Positions 15,931 to 23,307 of a stretch of DNA of 25,514 nt are shown here, in pieces. The stretch's first letter is position 1. Every line of letters begins with the position of its first letter. This DNA comes from CAZRIT01 sp964600225 (GTDB taxonomy: Bacteria; Bacillota; Clostridia; Christensenellales; CAG-138), in contig CAZRIT010000022.1 of the NCBI GenBank assembly GCA_964600225.1, positions 1-25,514 of the forward strand, given 5' to 3'. The notes beneath the pieces were generated by a model. That model was not told the origin of the DNA. It did not search any database and was given only the letters and a program-made list of their open reading frames with translations. The position numbers were made by a program, and so were the translations under genes.

Positions 15931-15974
15931 GTTGGTTGTGGGAAAGCCGCTTTCTTGCAATCAACATTTTGTTT
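15931..15974 (+). terminator. Intrinsic terminator (attenuator) just upstream of ABC-F
   Basis: As RNA, 15931-15946 pairs continuously with 15950-15965: 16 base pairs including four G-U wobbles, with a three-base CCG loop, followed by ATTTTGTTT (15966-15974). It ends only six bases before the GGAGG ribosome binding site at 15981. A terminator placed between a promoter and its gene, after a leader ORF, indicates transcription attenuation. Confidence 0.65.
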
Positions 15975-15993
15975 GCGGCAGGAGGACAATGCC

Positions 15994-17481
15994 ATGTCAC
16001 TTATTCGGGTTTCCAACCTTTCCTTTGCCTACGACGGCAGTTATGATTACATTTTTAAAAACGTCAGCTTCCAAATCGATACAGACTGGAAGCTTGGGTT
16101 CACGGGCAGAAACGGCAGAGGGAAAACAACATTTCTGAATCTATTGCGCGGGAAATATGCGTACACGGGAAGCATCAGCACAAATATCGGCTTTGATTAT
16201 TTTCCGTACGAGGTTGCGGACAGCAGCGTGCAAACGACGGAAGTCATCGAGGCAATGCATCCTGCTTGTCAGCGCTGGCAGATTGTGCGCGAGCTGTCGC
16301 TGCTGGAGATGGACGAGGATGCGCTTTGCCGCCCGTTTGCATCCCTTTCCCACGGGGAGCAGACCAAGGTGCTGCTGGCCATGCTGTTTCTTGCGGATAA
16401 TCGCTTTTTGCTGATCGACGAGCCCACCAACCATCTGGACTTGAAGGGGCGCGCGCTGGTCAGCAGGTACCTAAACAATAAGAAGGGGTTCATCCTTGTT
16501 TCCCATGACCGCGCGTTTCTGGATGGGTGCGTGGACCATATTCTGTCCATCAATAAAACCGATATCGAAATACAGAAGGGCAGCTTTTCCTCCTGGCTTG
16601 TCAACAAGGAACGGCAGGATCGGTATGAGCTTGCGCAAAACGAGAAGTTGCAGCGCGAGGTGCAGCGGCTAAAGGAGACGGTGAGGCAAAAAGCGGATTG
16701 GTCGGATCGTGCGGAGCGCAGAAAGATCGTCGCCGACCCGATGAAGGTGGACAACAAGCACGGAAACCGTCCCCTGCAGGGGGCCAAAGCCAAGAAGATG
16801 ATGCAGCGCGCCAAGGCGATCGAAGCGCGGCAGCGAGCTGCCATCGAGGAAAAGTCCGCGCTGCTCAAAAACATCGAAAGCGCAGACGTTTTGAAGCTTT
16901 CGCAACTCGATTATCACGCAAACACCCTGGTTTCGCTCAACGATGTTTCAATTGCCTATGGTGAAAAAAGCATATGCAACAACATCACGTTTGCCATTCG
17001 CAAGGGAGACCGCATTGCGCTGGTCGGCAGGAACGGCGCGGGCAAATCCGGCATACTCAAATTGATCTGCGGCGAGGACATTCCGTACAGCGGCAATCTG
17101 GAAATTGGCAGCCGCTTAAAGATATCATACGTTTCGCAGGATACTTCGTCCTTGGCGGGCAACCTGTCGGACTATGCCATGCAGCATGGTATCGACGAAA
17201 GCCTGTTTAAGACGATTTTGCGCAAGTTCGACTTTTCACGGGAGCAGTTTGATCAGGATATGCGATTTTTCAGCGAGGGGCAGCGCAAAAAAGTGCTGAT
17301 TGCCGGAAGCCTTTGCGAGAAGGCACATCTGCACGTTTGGGACGAGCCGCTGAATTTTATCGATGTGATATCCCGAATGCAGATTGAACGGCTGTTGGTC
17401 GAATGCAAGCCTACGCTGCTGTTTGTTGAGCACGACAGGATGTTTTGTGAGCAGATCGCAACGCGCACGGTGGAGCTGTAA
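15994..17481 (+). CDS. Antibiotic-resistance-type ABC-F ribosome protection protein (Lsa/Cpl-like)
   Basis: 495 residues with two ATPase domains and no membrane segments. ARE-type ABC-F proteins bind the ribosomal E site and dislodge antibiotics; Lsa/Cpl relatives act on lincosamides, pleuromutilins and streptogramin A. The N-terminus (VSNLSFAYDGSYDYIFKNVS, DTDWKLGFTGRNGRGKTTFL, with Walker A at residues 38-45) and the C-terminal block FFSEGQRKKVLIAG with HVWDEPLNFIDVISRMQIE are what I recall of the Lsa group. Also seen are SLSHGEQTK, LLIDEPTNHLD, a charged interdomain linker (about 205-305) and a second Walker A GRNGAGKS. The start at 15994 has GGAGG eight bases upstream. Third positions look less GC-rich than in the neighbouring operon, hinting at transfer. 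Drug range cannot be read from sequence. Confidence 0.9.
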   Translation: MSLIRVSNLSFAYDGSYDYIFKNVSFQIDTDWKLGFTGRNGRGKTTFLNLLRGKYAYTGSISTNIGFDYFPYEVADSSVQTTEVIEAMHPACQRWQIVRELSLLEMDEDALCRPFASLSHGEQTKVLLAMLFLADNRFLLIDEPTNHLDLKGRALVSRYLNNKKGFILVSHDRAFLDGCVDHILSINKTDIEIQKGSFSSWLVNKERQDRYELAQNEKLQREVQRLKETVRQKADWSDRAERRKIVADPMKVDNKHGNRPLQGAKAKKMMQRAKAIEARQRAAIEEKSALLKNIESADVLKLSQLDYHANTLVSLNDVSIAYGEKSICNNITFAIRKGDRIALVGRNGAGKSGILKLICGEDIPYSGNLEIGSRLKISYVSQDTSSLAGNLSDYAMQHGIDESLFKTILRKFDFSREQFDQDMRFFSEGQRKKVLIAGSLCEKAHLHVWDEPLNFIDVISRMQIERLLVECKPTLLFVEHDRMFCEQIATRTVEL

Positions 17482-17492
17482 GCAATTGGGCA

Positions 17493-17547
17493 GGAAATGC
17501 CGCAAGCGGGATGCAATATTTAATAGAACATCCGCTTGCGGATTTCC
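17493..17547. repeat. Large convergent inverted repeat between ABC-F and the zinc-ribbon gene
   Basis: 17493-17513 pairs with 17529-17547 (19 pairs, two single-base bulges) around a 15-base AT-rich loop. The right arm is coding sequence for the last residues of the convergent zinc-ribbon gene. There is no U-tract on either side. It may be a bidirectional transcription barrier or RNA 3'-end stabiliser rather than a standard terminator. Confidence 0.5.
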
Positions 17548-18230
17548 TCCTTCAGATGTCGCTTGCTGTTGAATATCAGCAGCAAGCCGACCATCAAAAT
17601 GCAGGGTGTGAGCACATAGGGCGACCAGTTGAGATAGACCGCGCTTTTGAGGTAGAGATCGGTAGCAACCTCCACCACGATGGCCATCAGCCCCATGCAG
17701 CTTAAGCATATGATGAAGCGCGGGATAACCTGCTGTCCCCATGCCTTGCGGAACAGGTAAGCGCTCAACAGTAGCAGGCAGGAGGCCGCCAGGCTGATGG
17801 GGAATGCCAGCGGCAGAAACCAGCTTTGGTTGGCAATTTGCTCAATGGCAAGCAGGTAGGCCATGGCCGCCAGACAATCCAGCGCCAAAAAGGTCAAAAG
17901 GCGATACCGTTTGGCTATCAATGGCAGCACGAACCAGACCTCCATCAACAGCTCCGCGCCCAGCACATACAGCGACCATGACAACACGCCTTCGTTGCTG
18001 AGCCAATCGCTTAGCAATGTGACGATGATCGGAAGCAGCATAAAGGTGCTGATGAGCGCAGCCAGATACTTCCTGTCGATCCGCCGCATCAGGCGGTCGA
18101 GCTTGGGCGGATAGGGCATGACGCTGGGCTCTTTCCAAGCCATGCGGGGGTTGAGCACCTCCGTTTGGCAAAGCGGGCAGTATTTTTCGCTGTCGGCCAG
18201 CTCCACGCCGCAGTTGACACAATATGACAT
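17520..18230 (-). CDS. Zinc-ribbon membrane protein (DUF6320-like)
   Basis: 236 residues. The N-terminus is a four-cysteine zinc ribbon: MSYCVNCGVELADSEKYCPLC, with Cys 4, 7, 18 and 21 in C-x2-C...C-x2-C spacing. A short basic linker and about six hydrophobic helices follow, ending in a basic tail (KRHLKEEIRKRMF). AAGGAG lies six bases upstream of ATG 18230. It is the third gene of a tight operon, nine bases after the acyltransferase gene. From memory, similar zinc-ribbon membrane proteins recur beside this hydrolase and acyltransferase pair in clostridia, so a role in the same pathway is likely, but nothing in the sequence says which. The DUF6320 label is a recollection and needs a profile search. 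Confidence 0.7.
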   Translation of the reverse strand: MSYCVNCGVELADSEKYCPLCQTEVLNPRMAWKEPSVMPYPPKLDRLMRRIDRKYLAALISTFMLLPIIVTLLSDWLSNEGVLSWSLYVLGAELLMEVWFVLPLIAKRYRLLTFLALDCLAAMAYLLAIEQIANQSWFLPLAFPISLAASCLLLLSAYLFRKAWGQQVIPRFIICLSCMGLMAIVVEVATDLYLKSAVYLNWSPYVLTPCILMVGLLLIFNSKRHLKEEIRKRMFY

Positions 18231-18239
18231 AGTTTCTCC

Positions 18240-19523
18240 TTATACCCGATTGTTGCTTTCAACCTTGACATGGATGCCCAGCTTGACAAGGTTTTTAAAA
18301 AACTCACGCTCCAGCCTGCTGTCGGTGATGGTGCGGGTGAAGCTGTAGTACAGCGTATCCCCGTAGGACAGCGCGGCGCTGACCACACGGTTGCGCGAAA
18401 GCGGGCCAAGCACAAGCTCCATTCTGGTTACATAGGCCGCCATCTCGTCGGGCACGCGGGTGTTGCCCAGGTTGGTCAGGATGGTCGATGTCTTGCGATC
18501 GCCCGCCCAGGAAAAGCCGATGCGGATGACCAGATTTTTGATAAACAGCGGCGTCATGCGAAGCACCGGGTTTTTCACCGTACGCACATTGGTGGCAAAG
18601 CGCGCGCCCAGGCGTTTCTTTGTGGCTTCCAGTCCCATATAACAATGCACCGCTTTGATGATTTCGTCAAGCGTGTACACGCCCAGCTTGGGGTCGATGC
18701 CCGGGTTGACATAGAGGGCAAAGTTGCGCAGGGTGTCGCTTGGGAAAAATGCGCGCAGGTTGACGGGGACGCACACCTTCACGGGCTTCATCCGACGGGT
18801 GGACTTGGTCTCGCGCCGTTGCAGCGTATCCACCGAAAGCAGCAGCACGGCCGTGAGGTACTCCGTCAATGTTGCACCCTTTTCCCGCGCGCGGCTCAAT
18901 ACCTCCGCTACGGGAATCATGCCCGTGGTGATGTGGATGTGATCGGGCGGTTCCTGATCGCCGCGGATGTAGAAGGCGTTGTCCTCACGGCGGGAGAGCG
19001 TCTCCTTGCCCGCATATTTTAAGAAAGCGTCCTCCAACTCCGACGGACGGGGCGGTTCCCCGCAATCGAGGATGTCCCCGCCGCGCGGAATGGCGACGCG
19101 GTATCTGAGCGTCAGATATTCCGCTACCAGCGTTTTAAAAAAGCACAAGCCGCCCGTGCCGTCGCTGAGCACATGGAAGACCTCCACAGCGATGCGGTTT
19201 GCATAGTAGCGCACCCGAAACAGGAAGCCGTTGTTTTCCTCCATATCCATGGCAACGCAGGGGTTGTTGACGTCGGGCTGCACCGTGGGCAGCGCTTCGG
19301 TATGCTCCAGATAGTGCCAAAACAGGCCGCGCCGAAGGCGCAGCGCAAAACCGGGGAATCTGGGCATGACGCGCCCAATGGCTTGCTGCAGGATATCGGG
19401 GTCCACGGGCTCCGTCAGTTGCGCGGAGAAACGGAACATGGCCATCCAGTCCCGTCGGCTGGCTGCGGGGTAAACCGTGGCGGCATTATCCAGCTTGAGC
19501 CACTGCGGCGTCGTTTTACTCAT
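18240..19523 (-). CDS. Condensation-like acyltransferase (alcohol acetyltransferase-type)
   Basis: 427 residues, the size of enzymes in the CoA-dependent acyltransferase/condensation superfamily. The catalytic H-x-x-x-D-G motif is present as VFHVLSDGTGG (His about 117, Asp 121), in a context (EVFHVLSDGTGGLCFFKTLVAEYL) typical of the fold. The N-terminal half begins with a long strand-helix region (MFRFSAQLTEPVDPDILQQAI). A later block, PVNLRAFFPSDTLRNFALYV, resembles the R-x-x-x and N-F motifs near the tunnel. No signal peptide is seen. I start at ATG 19523, overlapping the hydrolase stop by eight bases; upstream codons in this frame shadow the hydrolase. It probably transfers an acyl group to an alcohol or amine; donor and acceptor are unknown. 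Confidence 0.75.
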   Translation of the reverse strand: MSKTTPQWLKLDNAATVYPAASRRDWMAMFRFSAQLTEPVDPDILQQAIGRVMPRFPGFALRLRRGLFWHYLEHTEALPTVQPDVNNPCVAMDMEENNGFLFRVRYYANRIAVEVFHVLSDGTGGLCFFKTLVAEYLTLRYRVAIPRGGDILDCGEPPRPSELEDAFLKYAGKETLSRREDNAFYIRGDQEPPDHIHITTGMIPVAEVLSRAREKGATLTEYLTAVLLLSVDTLQRRETKSTRRMKPVKVCVPVNLRAFFPSDTLRNFALYVNPGIDPKLGVYTLDEIIKAVHCYMGLEATKKRLGARFATNVRTVKNPVLRMTPLFIKNLVIRIGFSWAGDRKTSTILTNLGNTRVPDEMAAYVTRMELVLGPLSRNRVVSAALSYGDTLYYSFTRTITDSRLEREFFKNLVKLGIHVKVESNNRV

Positions 19524-20415
19524 CCGCGCGCGCCTCAAGGAAGGTTTTGATTTCCGCGATGGCTTCGTTTGCCTCGGGAACGCCATAGAGTACATAAGCG
19601 TGCCACATGCCGTCAACCACGATAAGCTCGCAGTTGACATCGACTTTTCCGAGGTTCTCCGCCATGCGGCGGGAATCGTCCAGCAGGATTTCGTCCCCGC
19701 CCACATAGATTCTGGTGGGCGGCAGGCAGGAAAGGTCCCCAAACAGCGGGGAAATCAGCGGGTTGCATGCGTCCGTTGGCGCGTACGCCTCCGAAAAGCT
19801 CTGTAGTTCCTCAAACGTCAGCGATACGTCCACCTTGCGGTTGGTCTCATAGCTGTTGCCGCTCAACGTCAAATCCGTCCAGGGCGACAGTGCAACGATG
19901 CGCGCAGGCAGGGGCTTGAGCTGTTGCTTAAGCGCCAGGCACAGTGCAAAAACCAGCCCACCGCCTGCGGATTCGCCGATGAGCGAAATATCCCGATCTT
20001 GGAATCCCAGCCCGAGCAGATGATCGTAAGCGGCCAGCGCATCCTCCACGGCGGCGGGGAAGGGGTACTCGGGCGCCAGCCGATAGGCGATGCACATGGT
20101 GCGTATTTCCGCCTTGGCGGCCAAAACCCCCGCAAACCCGCGCGAGTAGCTTGCGCTGCCAGCCACATAGCCGCCGCCGTGCAGGTACAGGGCCACGCGG
20201 CGGTCGGACGGGTCCAAATCCTTGGGAACCGCCCAGGCTGCGGGCACGCCGTTCAAATCGAACTCGGTAAATTCCACCTTGCCGGAGACGGCTTTTGCCT
20301 CCAGCCCGCCCAAAGCCTCCTGAAGGCTACGCGAGGCGGTAATGCTGGATTTGGTCAGGATGGGTTTGATCAATCGAATCTGCTCGCGCAGTAGGGTGGA
20401 AATGATACTTGGCAT
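19516..20415 (-). CDS. Alpha/beta hydrolase, hormone-sensitive-lipase (fold-3) family
   Basis: 299 residues. The oxyanion motif HGGGYVAG starts at residue 79, and the nucleophile elbow GESAGGG puts the catalytic Ser at 149. The acid is probably in YVGGDEILLDDS and the catalytic His in GMWHAYVL. YRLAPEYPFPAAVEDALAAY is also typical of the family. It should hydrolyse carboxyl esters of small substrates; no signal peptide, so cytoplasmic. The start is supported by GGAGG just upstream, with a short spacer. It is the first gene of a three-gene operon with an acyltransferase and a zinc-ribbon membrane protein, so making and breaking of the same ester is a reasonable inference. Confidence 0.87.
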   Translation of the reverse strand: MPSIISTLLREQIRLIKPILTKSSITASRSLQEALGGLEAKAVSGKVEFTEFDLNGVPAAWAVPKDLDPSDRRVALYLHGGGYVAGSASYSRGFAGVLAAKAEIRTMCIAYRLAPEYPFPAAVEDALAAYDHLLGLGFQDRDISLIGESAGGGLVFALCLALKQQLKPLPARIVALSPWTDLTLSGNSYETNRKVDVSLTFEELQSFSEAYAPTDACNPLISPLFGDLSCLPPTRIYVGGDEILLDDSRRMAENLGKVDVNCELIVVDGMWHAYVLYGVPEANEAIAEIKTFLEARADE

Positions 20416-20466
20416 AATCCTCCAATTTAGTTAAGATGCTTTCAAAGCCGAATAACCTATAATTGT

Positions 20467-20475
20467 ATTATACCA
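20467..20475 (-). promoter_or_regulatory. Extended -10 promoter of the hydrolase operon
   Basis: On the minus strand this reads TGGTATAAT, an extended -10 (TGnTATAAT), 51 bases upstream of the start codon. TTTACA lies 21 bases upstream of the hexamer, too far for a normal -35, so the extended element probably carries the promoter. Confidence 0.5.
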
Positions 20476-20569
20476 TAAACGAAATGTTTTATTTGTAAAC
20501 TCTGTGCGGGATATTCATGTAACAAAAAGACACATTTGAGCGAATGCGCCCGAAAGGCAGCGTCGGGGC

Positions 20570-20592
20570 AAAAAAAGGCCCGCTATACGGCC
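20570..20592 (-). terminator. Probable terminator at the nagA 3' end
   Basis: On the minus strand a small GGCC...GGCC stem (20592-20577), overlapping the nagA stop, is followed by seven T. The stem is only four base pairs plus possible extension, so efficiency is uncertain. It separates nagA from the hydrolase operon 155 bases further on. Confidence 0.4.
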
Positions 20593-21707
20593 ATGCCGCC
20601 GATGTAGACGTGCTGCGGTTGCAGATTTGCATCGCAAACCAGAAAATCGGCATGCTTGCCCGCCTCGATGGAGCCAATCTCGCTTTCGCGGCCAATCGCT
20701 TGCGCGGGCAGCAGCGTTGCCGAAAGGATGGCCTGTTCCTTTGGAATGCCAAACGATATGGCGTTTTGCAGGCAGGCAAACAGATTGGTTGCGGAACCTG
20801 CAATGGTTCCGTCGGAAAGCTTTGCAATGCCATCCTGCAAATAGACGTACTGACCGCCAAGCGTATACCGACCGTCGGGCATGCCGCAGCAGCGCAGCGC
20901 ATCGGACACAAGACAGATTCGATTGGGGAATAACCGAAACGCCATGCGCACGGCGCCCGGATGCACATGCAGCCCGTCGCAAATCAGCTCCGCACTCACA
21001 TGCACCCGCTCGGACGCGGCGCCGATCACCCCGACATTGCGGTGGTGAATGGGAGGCATGGCGTTGAACAGATGCGTCAAATGCGTTGCCCCCGCGTCAA
21101 ATGCGGCTGAAGCGGCATCGTAATCGGCGTTGGTATGCGCAATGGAAACGGTGCACAGTTTGCTCGCCCGCTCAATAAACGCTACAGCGCCATTCAGCTC
21201 GGGCGCAATGTCAACGATGCGCACCAGGCCGCCGCAAGCCTCGTAAAGGCGTTGAAAGGCGGGAAAATCGGGCAGCTTGAGATAAGCGCCGTTTTGCGCG
21301 CCTTTCTTTTTCTCGGAAAAGAACGGCCCTTCCATATGGACGCCCATCACACGCGCACAGCCGATCGGTCGATCTTCGGACAACGCTTTGGCGGTGGCAA
21401 AGGCATGCCCAAGCGTTTCATACGGGAGCGTTGCGGAGGTGGGCGCAAAAGAGGTGACGCCGTGCCTGGCAAGATACGCCGCCATGCGCGTTAAGCCCGC
21501 AAGGTCGCCATCGGAAAAATCGGCGTCGCAAGCGCCATGCGTATGGATATCGACCAATCCCGGAATGACGTATGCGCCGCCAAGGTCCACGGCGTCCGCC
21601 GAGCAGGCGAGCGGAAGCAGATCGACAAACCGCCCGTTTTCCACGCAAAACCCGCCGTGAACGAACGACGCTTGCGCGGTGAAGATATACGCGTTTTGGT
21701 AGAGCAT
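20583..21707 (-). CDS. nagA: N-acetylglucosamine-6-phosphate deacetylase
   Basis: Converts GlcNAc 6-phosphate to glucosamine 6-phosphate and acetate, feeding amino-sugar catabolism or wall precursor supply. 374 residues, normal for the family. Amidohydrolase motifs run in order: GLVDIHTHG (His 55 and 57), VMGVHMEGPFF (metal-ligand Glu 126), SIAHTNADYD (His 191), THLTHLFNAM (His 212) and CLVSDALRCCGMPDG (catalytic Asp 269). TLLPAQAIGRESEIGSIEAGKHADFLV is the usual C-terminal block. AAGGAGG lies six bases before the start. It is monocistronic and divergent from an MFS transporter. No nagB is in the window. It complements the separate NahK route in the GH112 operon. Confidence 0.94.
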   Translation of the reverse strand: MLYQNAYIFTAQASFVHGGFCVENGRFVDLLPLACSADAVDLGGAYVIPGLVDIHTHGACDADFSDGDLAGLTRMAAYLARHGVTSFAPTSATLPYETLGHAFATAKALSEDRPIGCARVMGVHMEGPFFSEKKKGAQNGAYLKLPDFPAFQRLYEACGGLVRIVDIAPELNGAVAFIERASKLCTVSIAHTNADYDAASAAFDAGATHLTHLFNAMPPIHHRNVGVIGAASERVHVSAELICDGLHVHPGAVRMAFRLFPNRICLVSDALRCCGMPDGRYTLGGQYVYLQDGIAKLSDGTIAGSATNLFACLQNAISFGIPKEQAILSATLLPAQAIGRESEIGSIEAGKHADFLVCDANLQPQHVYIGGMAV

Positions 21708-21888
21708 GGCGCGCCTCCTTGTTCGATATCAGTATACGACAACGCGCCGTGGGACGCACGCATTTTTTATGCAATATATTCATGAATGTCAAAGGGCGCA
21801 CGCATTGTTTGCGCGCATGGAATGTGTTAGATTGTTTTCAAGAATCCTGTCAAAACTGCGGGCAAGCGCACTTCAAAAACGGAAAAGC

Positions 21889-23166
21889 ATGAAAGCGAGA
21901 AATGATGTGAATCGGCAGCACAACATAACACAGGAACGTTTGCGGCGCATATGGACGCTTGTTTTCTTTTCCGTGCTTACGGTGTTAAGGAACCTAATTT
22001 GGGCGCTGCCGTCGCCGCTGATGCAGGTCATCACGTCGGAGATGGGCATCAGCTATGCGCGCGGCGGCATGCTGATGTATGTCGTTACGATCATGATGGG
22101 CGTTTTTATGCTGATTGGGAGCTTGCTGATCGACCGCATAGGCGCGGTCAAGGCGATGTGGATATCCATGCTTTGCTTTGCAGCCGACGGGGCCGTCGCC
22201 ATGGCGGCGCGTTCCTATGCGCTGCTGTTGATGGGCAGGGTGATGAGCGGCATCGGTTACGGGCTCAGCGCGTGCGCGCTGGCTGTGATGGTAGCGGAGC
22301 GGTTTAAGCCTGGCAGCAGGCTGGCCGTCAACAGCTTCAATGCCGCCATGAACTCCATCGGCCTGATTATCGCGTATGCCGTTACAATCCCGCTGTATCA
22401 GGGCCTTGCAAAAGGGTCCTGGCAGATGCTGCTGCTGATTTGGTCGGCGTGCATACTGCTGCTTTGCGTGGCGTTTATCATCATGGAACGGCGGTTGCGC
22501 ATGCCCGACAAAGCGATTGGGTCGTCAGTGTCCAATGATATCAGGGATAACCCAATACCAAACCGATCAAATAGCAAGTTGAGTATCCTGCTTGCGCTTG
22601 GGTTTCGGCAGACGCGCTGCATGATCGTTGCCATGTTTGGCGGCATGTGGTGCTTCACCTGCTTTAACACCTATCTGCCGATGGTACTGGAGCAAACGCG
22701 CGGCATCAGCGCCGCTGTCGCCAGCGCCGCGGGCAGCCTGATTTCTGTCGGGAGCCTGCTTGGCTGCCTGTTCTGCGCTCTGCGGCGCGGCGGCATCCGC
22801 AAACCGCGCGCCATGATGCTGTTGCTGGTAGCGGGACTTGCCGTGACAACGTTTGGCGCCGTATTGATGCGCGGCATACCGATGTGGGCGTGCATTTGCC
22901 TGCTCGGCTTTTGCTTTACGGCATGGAGCACGATGGCAGGCACCTCCATCATGTGTGCGCCCGGGATGACGCCCAAGGTCTACGGCGCCGCGAACGCGTT
23001 ATATCTGGGCGTTGGCAGCATCTGTACGTTTTTGGTACCCGCTGTGTTTGACGGCATCCAGCAGGCTGCGGGCATGGACAGGGCCCTGCTGTTTTTTTGC
23101 GGGCTGACGGTGTTGTGCGTTGGCGGCATGCTGTTCTATCCGCGGGATGATCGATTGCCAAGTTAG
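21889..23166 (+). CDS. Major facilitator superfamily transporter
   Basis: 425 residues with about twelve hydrophobic segments in two halves around a hydrophilic loop near residues 200-235 (MERRLRMPDKAIGSSVSND...). The loop after helix 2 reads GSLLIDRIGAVKAM, a degenerate form of the G-x-x-x-D-R-x-G-R-[KR] MFS motif, and MGRVMSGIGYGLSACA resembles helix 4. Two in-frame starts are possible: ATG 21889, with only a weak GGA upstream, and GTG 21907. I use the first. Longer N-terminal extensions to 21706 run through the nagA promoter region and are unlikely. The substrate is unknown; being divergent from nagA weakly suggests an amino sugar or related compound. Confidence 0.82.
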   Translation: MKARNDVNRQHNITQERLRRIWTLVFFSVLTVLRNLIWALPSPLMQVITSEMGISYARGGMLMYVVTIMMGVFMLIGSLLIDRIGAVKAMWISMLCFAADGAVAMAARSYALLLMGRVMSGIGYGLSACALAVMVAERFKPGSRLAVNSFNAAMNSIGLIIAYAVTIPLYQGLAKGSWQMLLLIWSACILLLCVAFIIMERRLRMPDKAIGSSVSNDIRDNPIPNRSNSKLSILLALGFRQTRCMIVAMFGGMWCFTCFNTYLPMVLEQTRGISAAVASAAGSLISVGSLLGCLFCALRRGGIRKPRAMMLLLVAGLAVTTFGAVLMRGIPMWACICLLGFCFTAWSTMAGTSIMCAPGMTPKVYGAANALYLGVGSICTFLVPAVFDGIQQAAGMDRALLFFCGLTVLCVGGMLFYPRDDRLPS

Positions 23167-23231
23167 ACGGAGCATTTCGATTCGGCTGCGGTTTTGCATA
23201 TCACGTTTCATCGTATCGATCGGACGGCGGA

Positions 23232-23260
23232 TTGCCTTCTCGGCGTCATTGCACTATAAT
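23232..23260 (+). promoter_or_regulatory. Promoter of the class III aminotransferase gene
   Basis: TTGCCT (23232-23237) and TATAAT (23255-23260) with a 17-base spacer, 47 bases before ATG 23308. It shows this gene is not simply read through from the MFS gene. Confidence 0.75.
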
Positions 23261-23307
23261 ACAGGCAGGGCAATGACTTTTTTGCCATATCAGAGGAGGA
23301 TACGTTT

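Noticed and set aside
15901..15993. Upstream start for the ABC-F protein
   Set aside because: The extension runs through the terminator hairpin and is not part of the family; ATG 15994 has GGAGG at ideal spacing.
21706..21888. Longer N-terminus for the MFS transporter
   Set aside because: It spans the divergent intergenic region, overlaps the nagA start and lacks a ribosome site; the encoded peptide is not hydrophobic or family-like.
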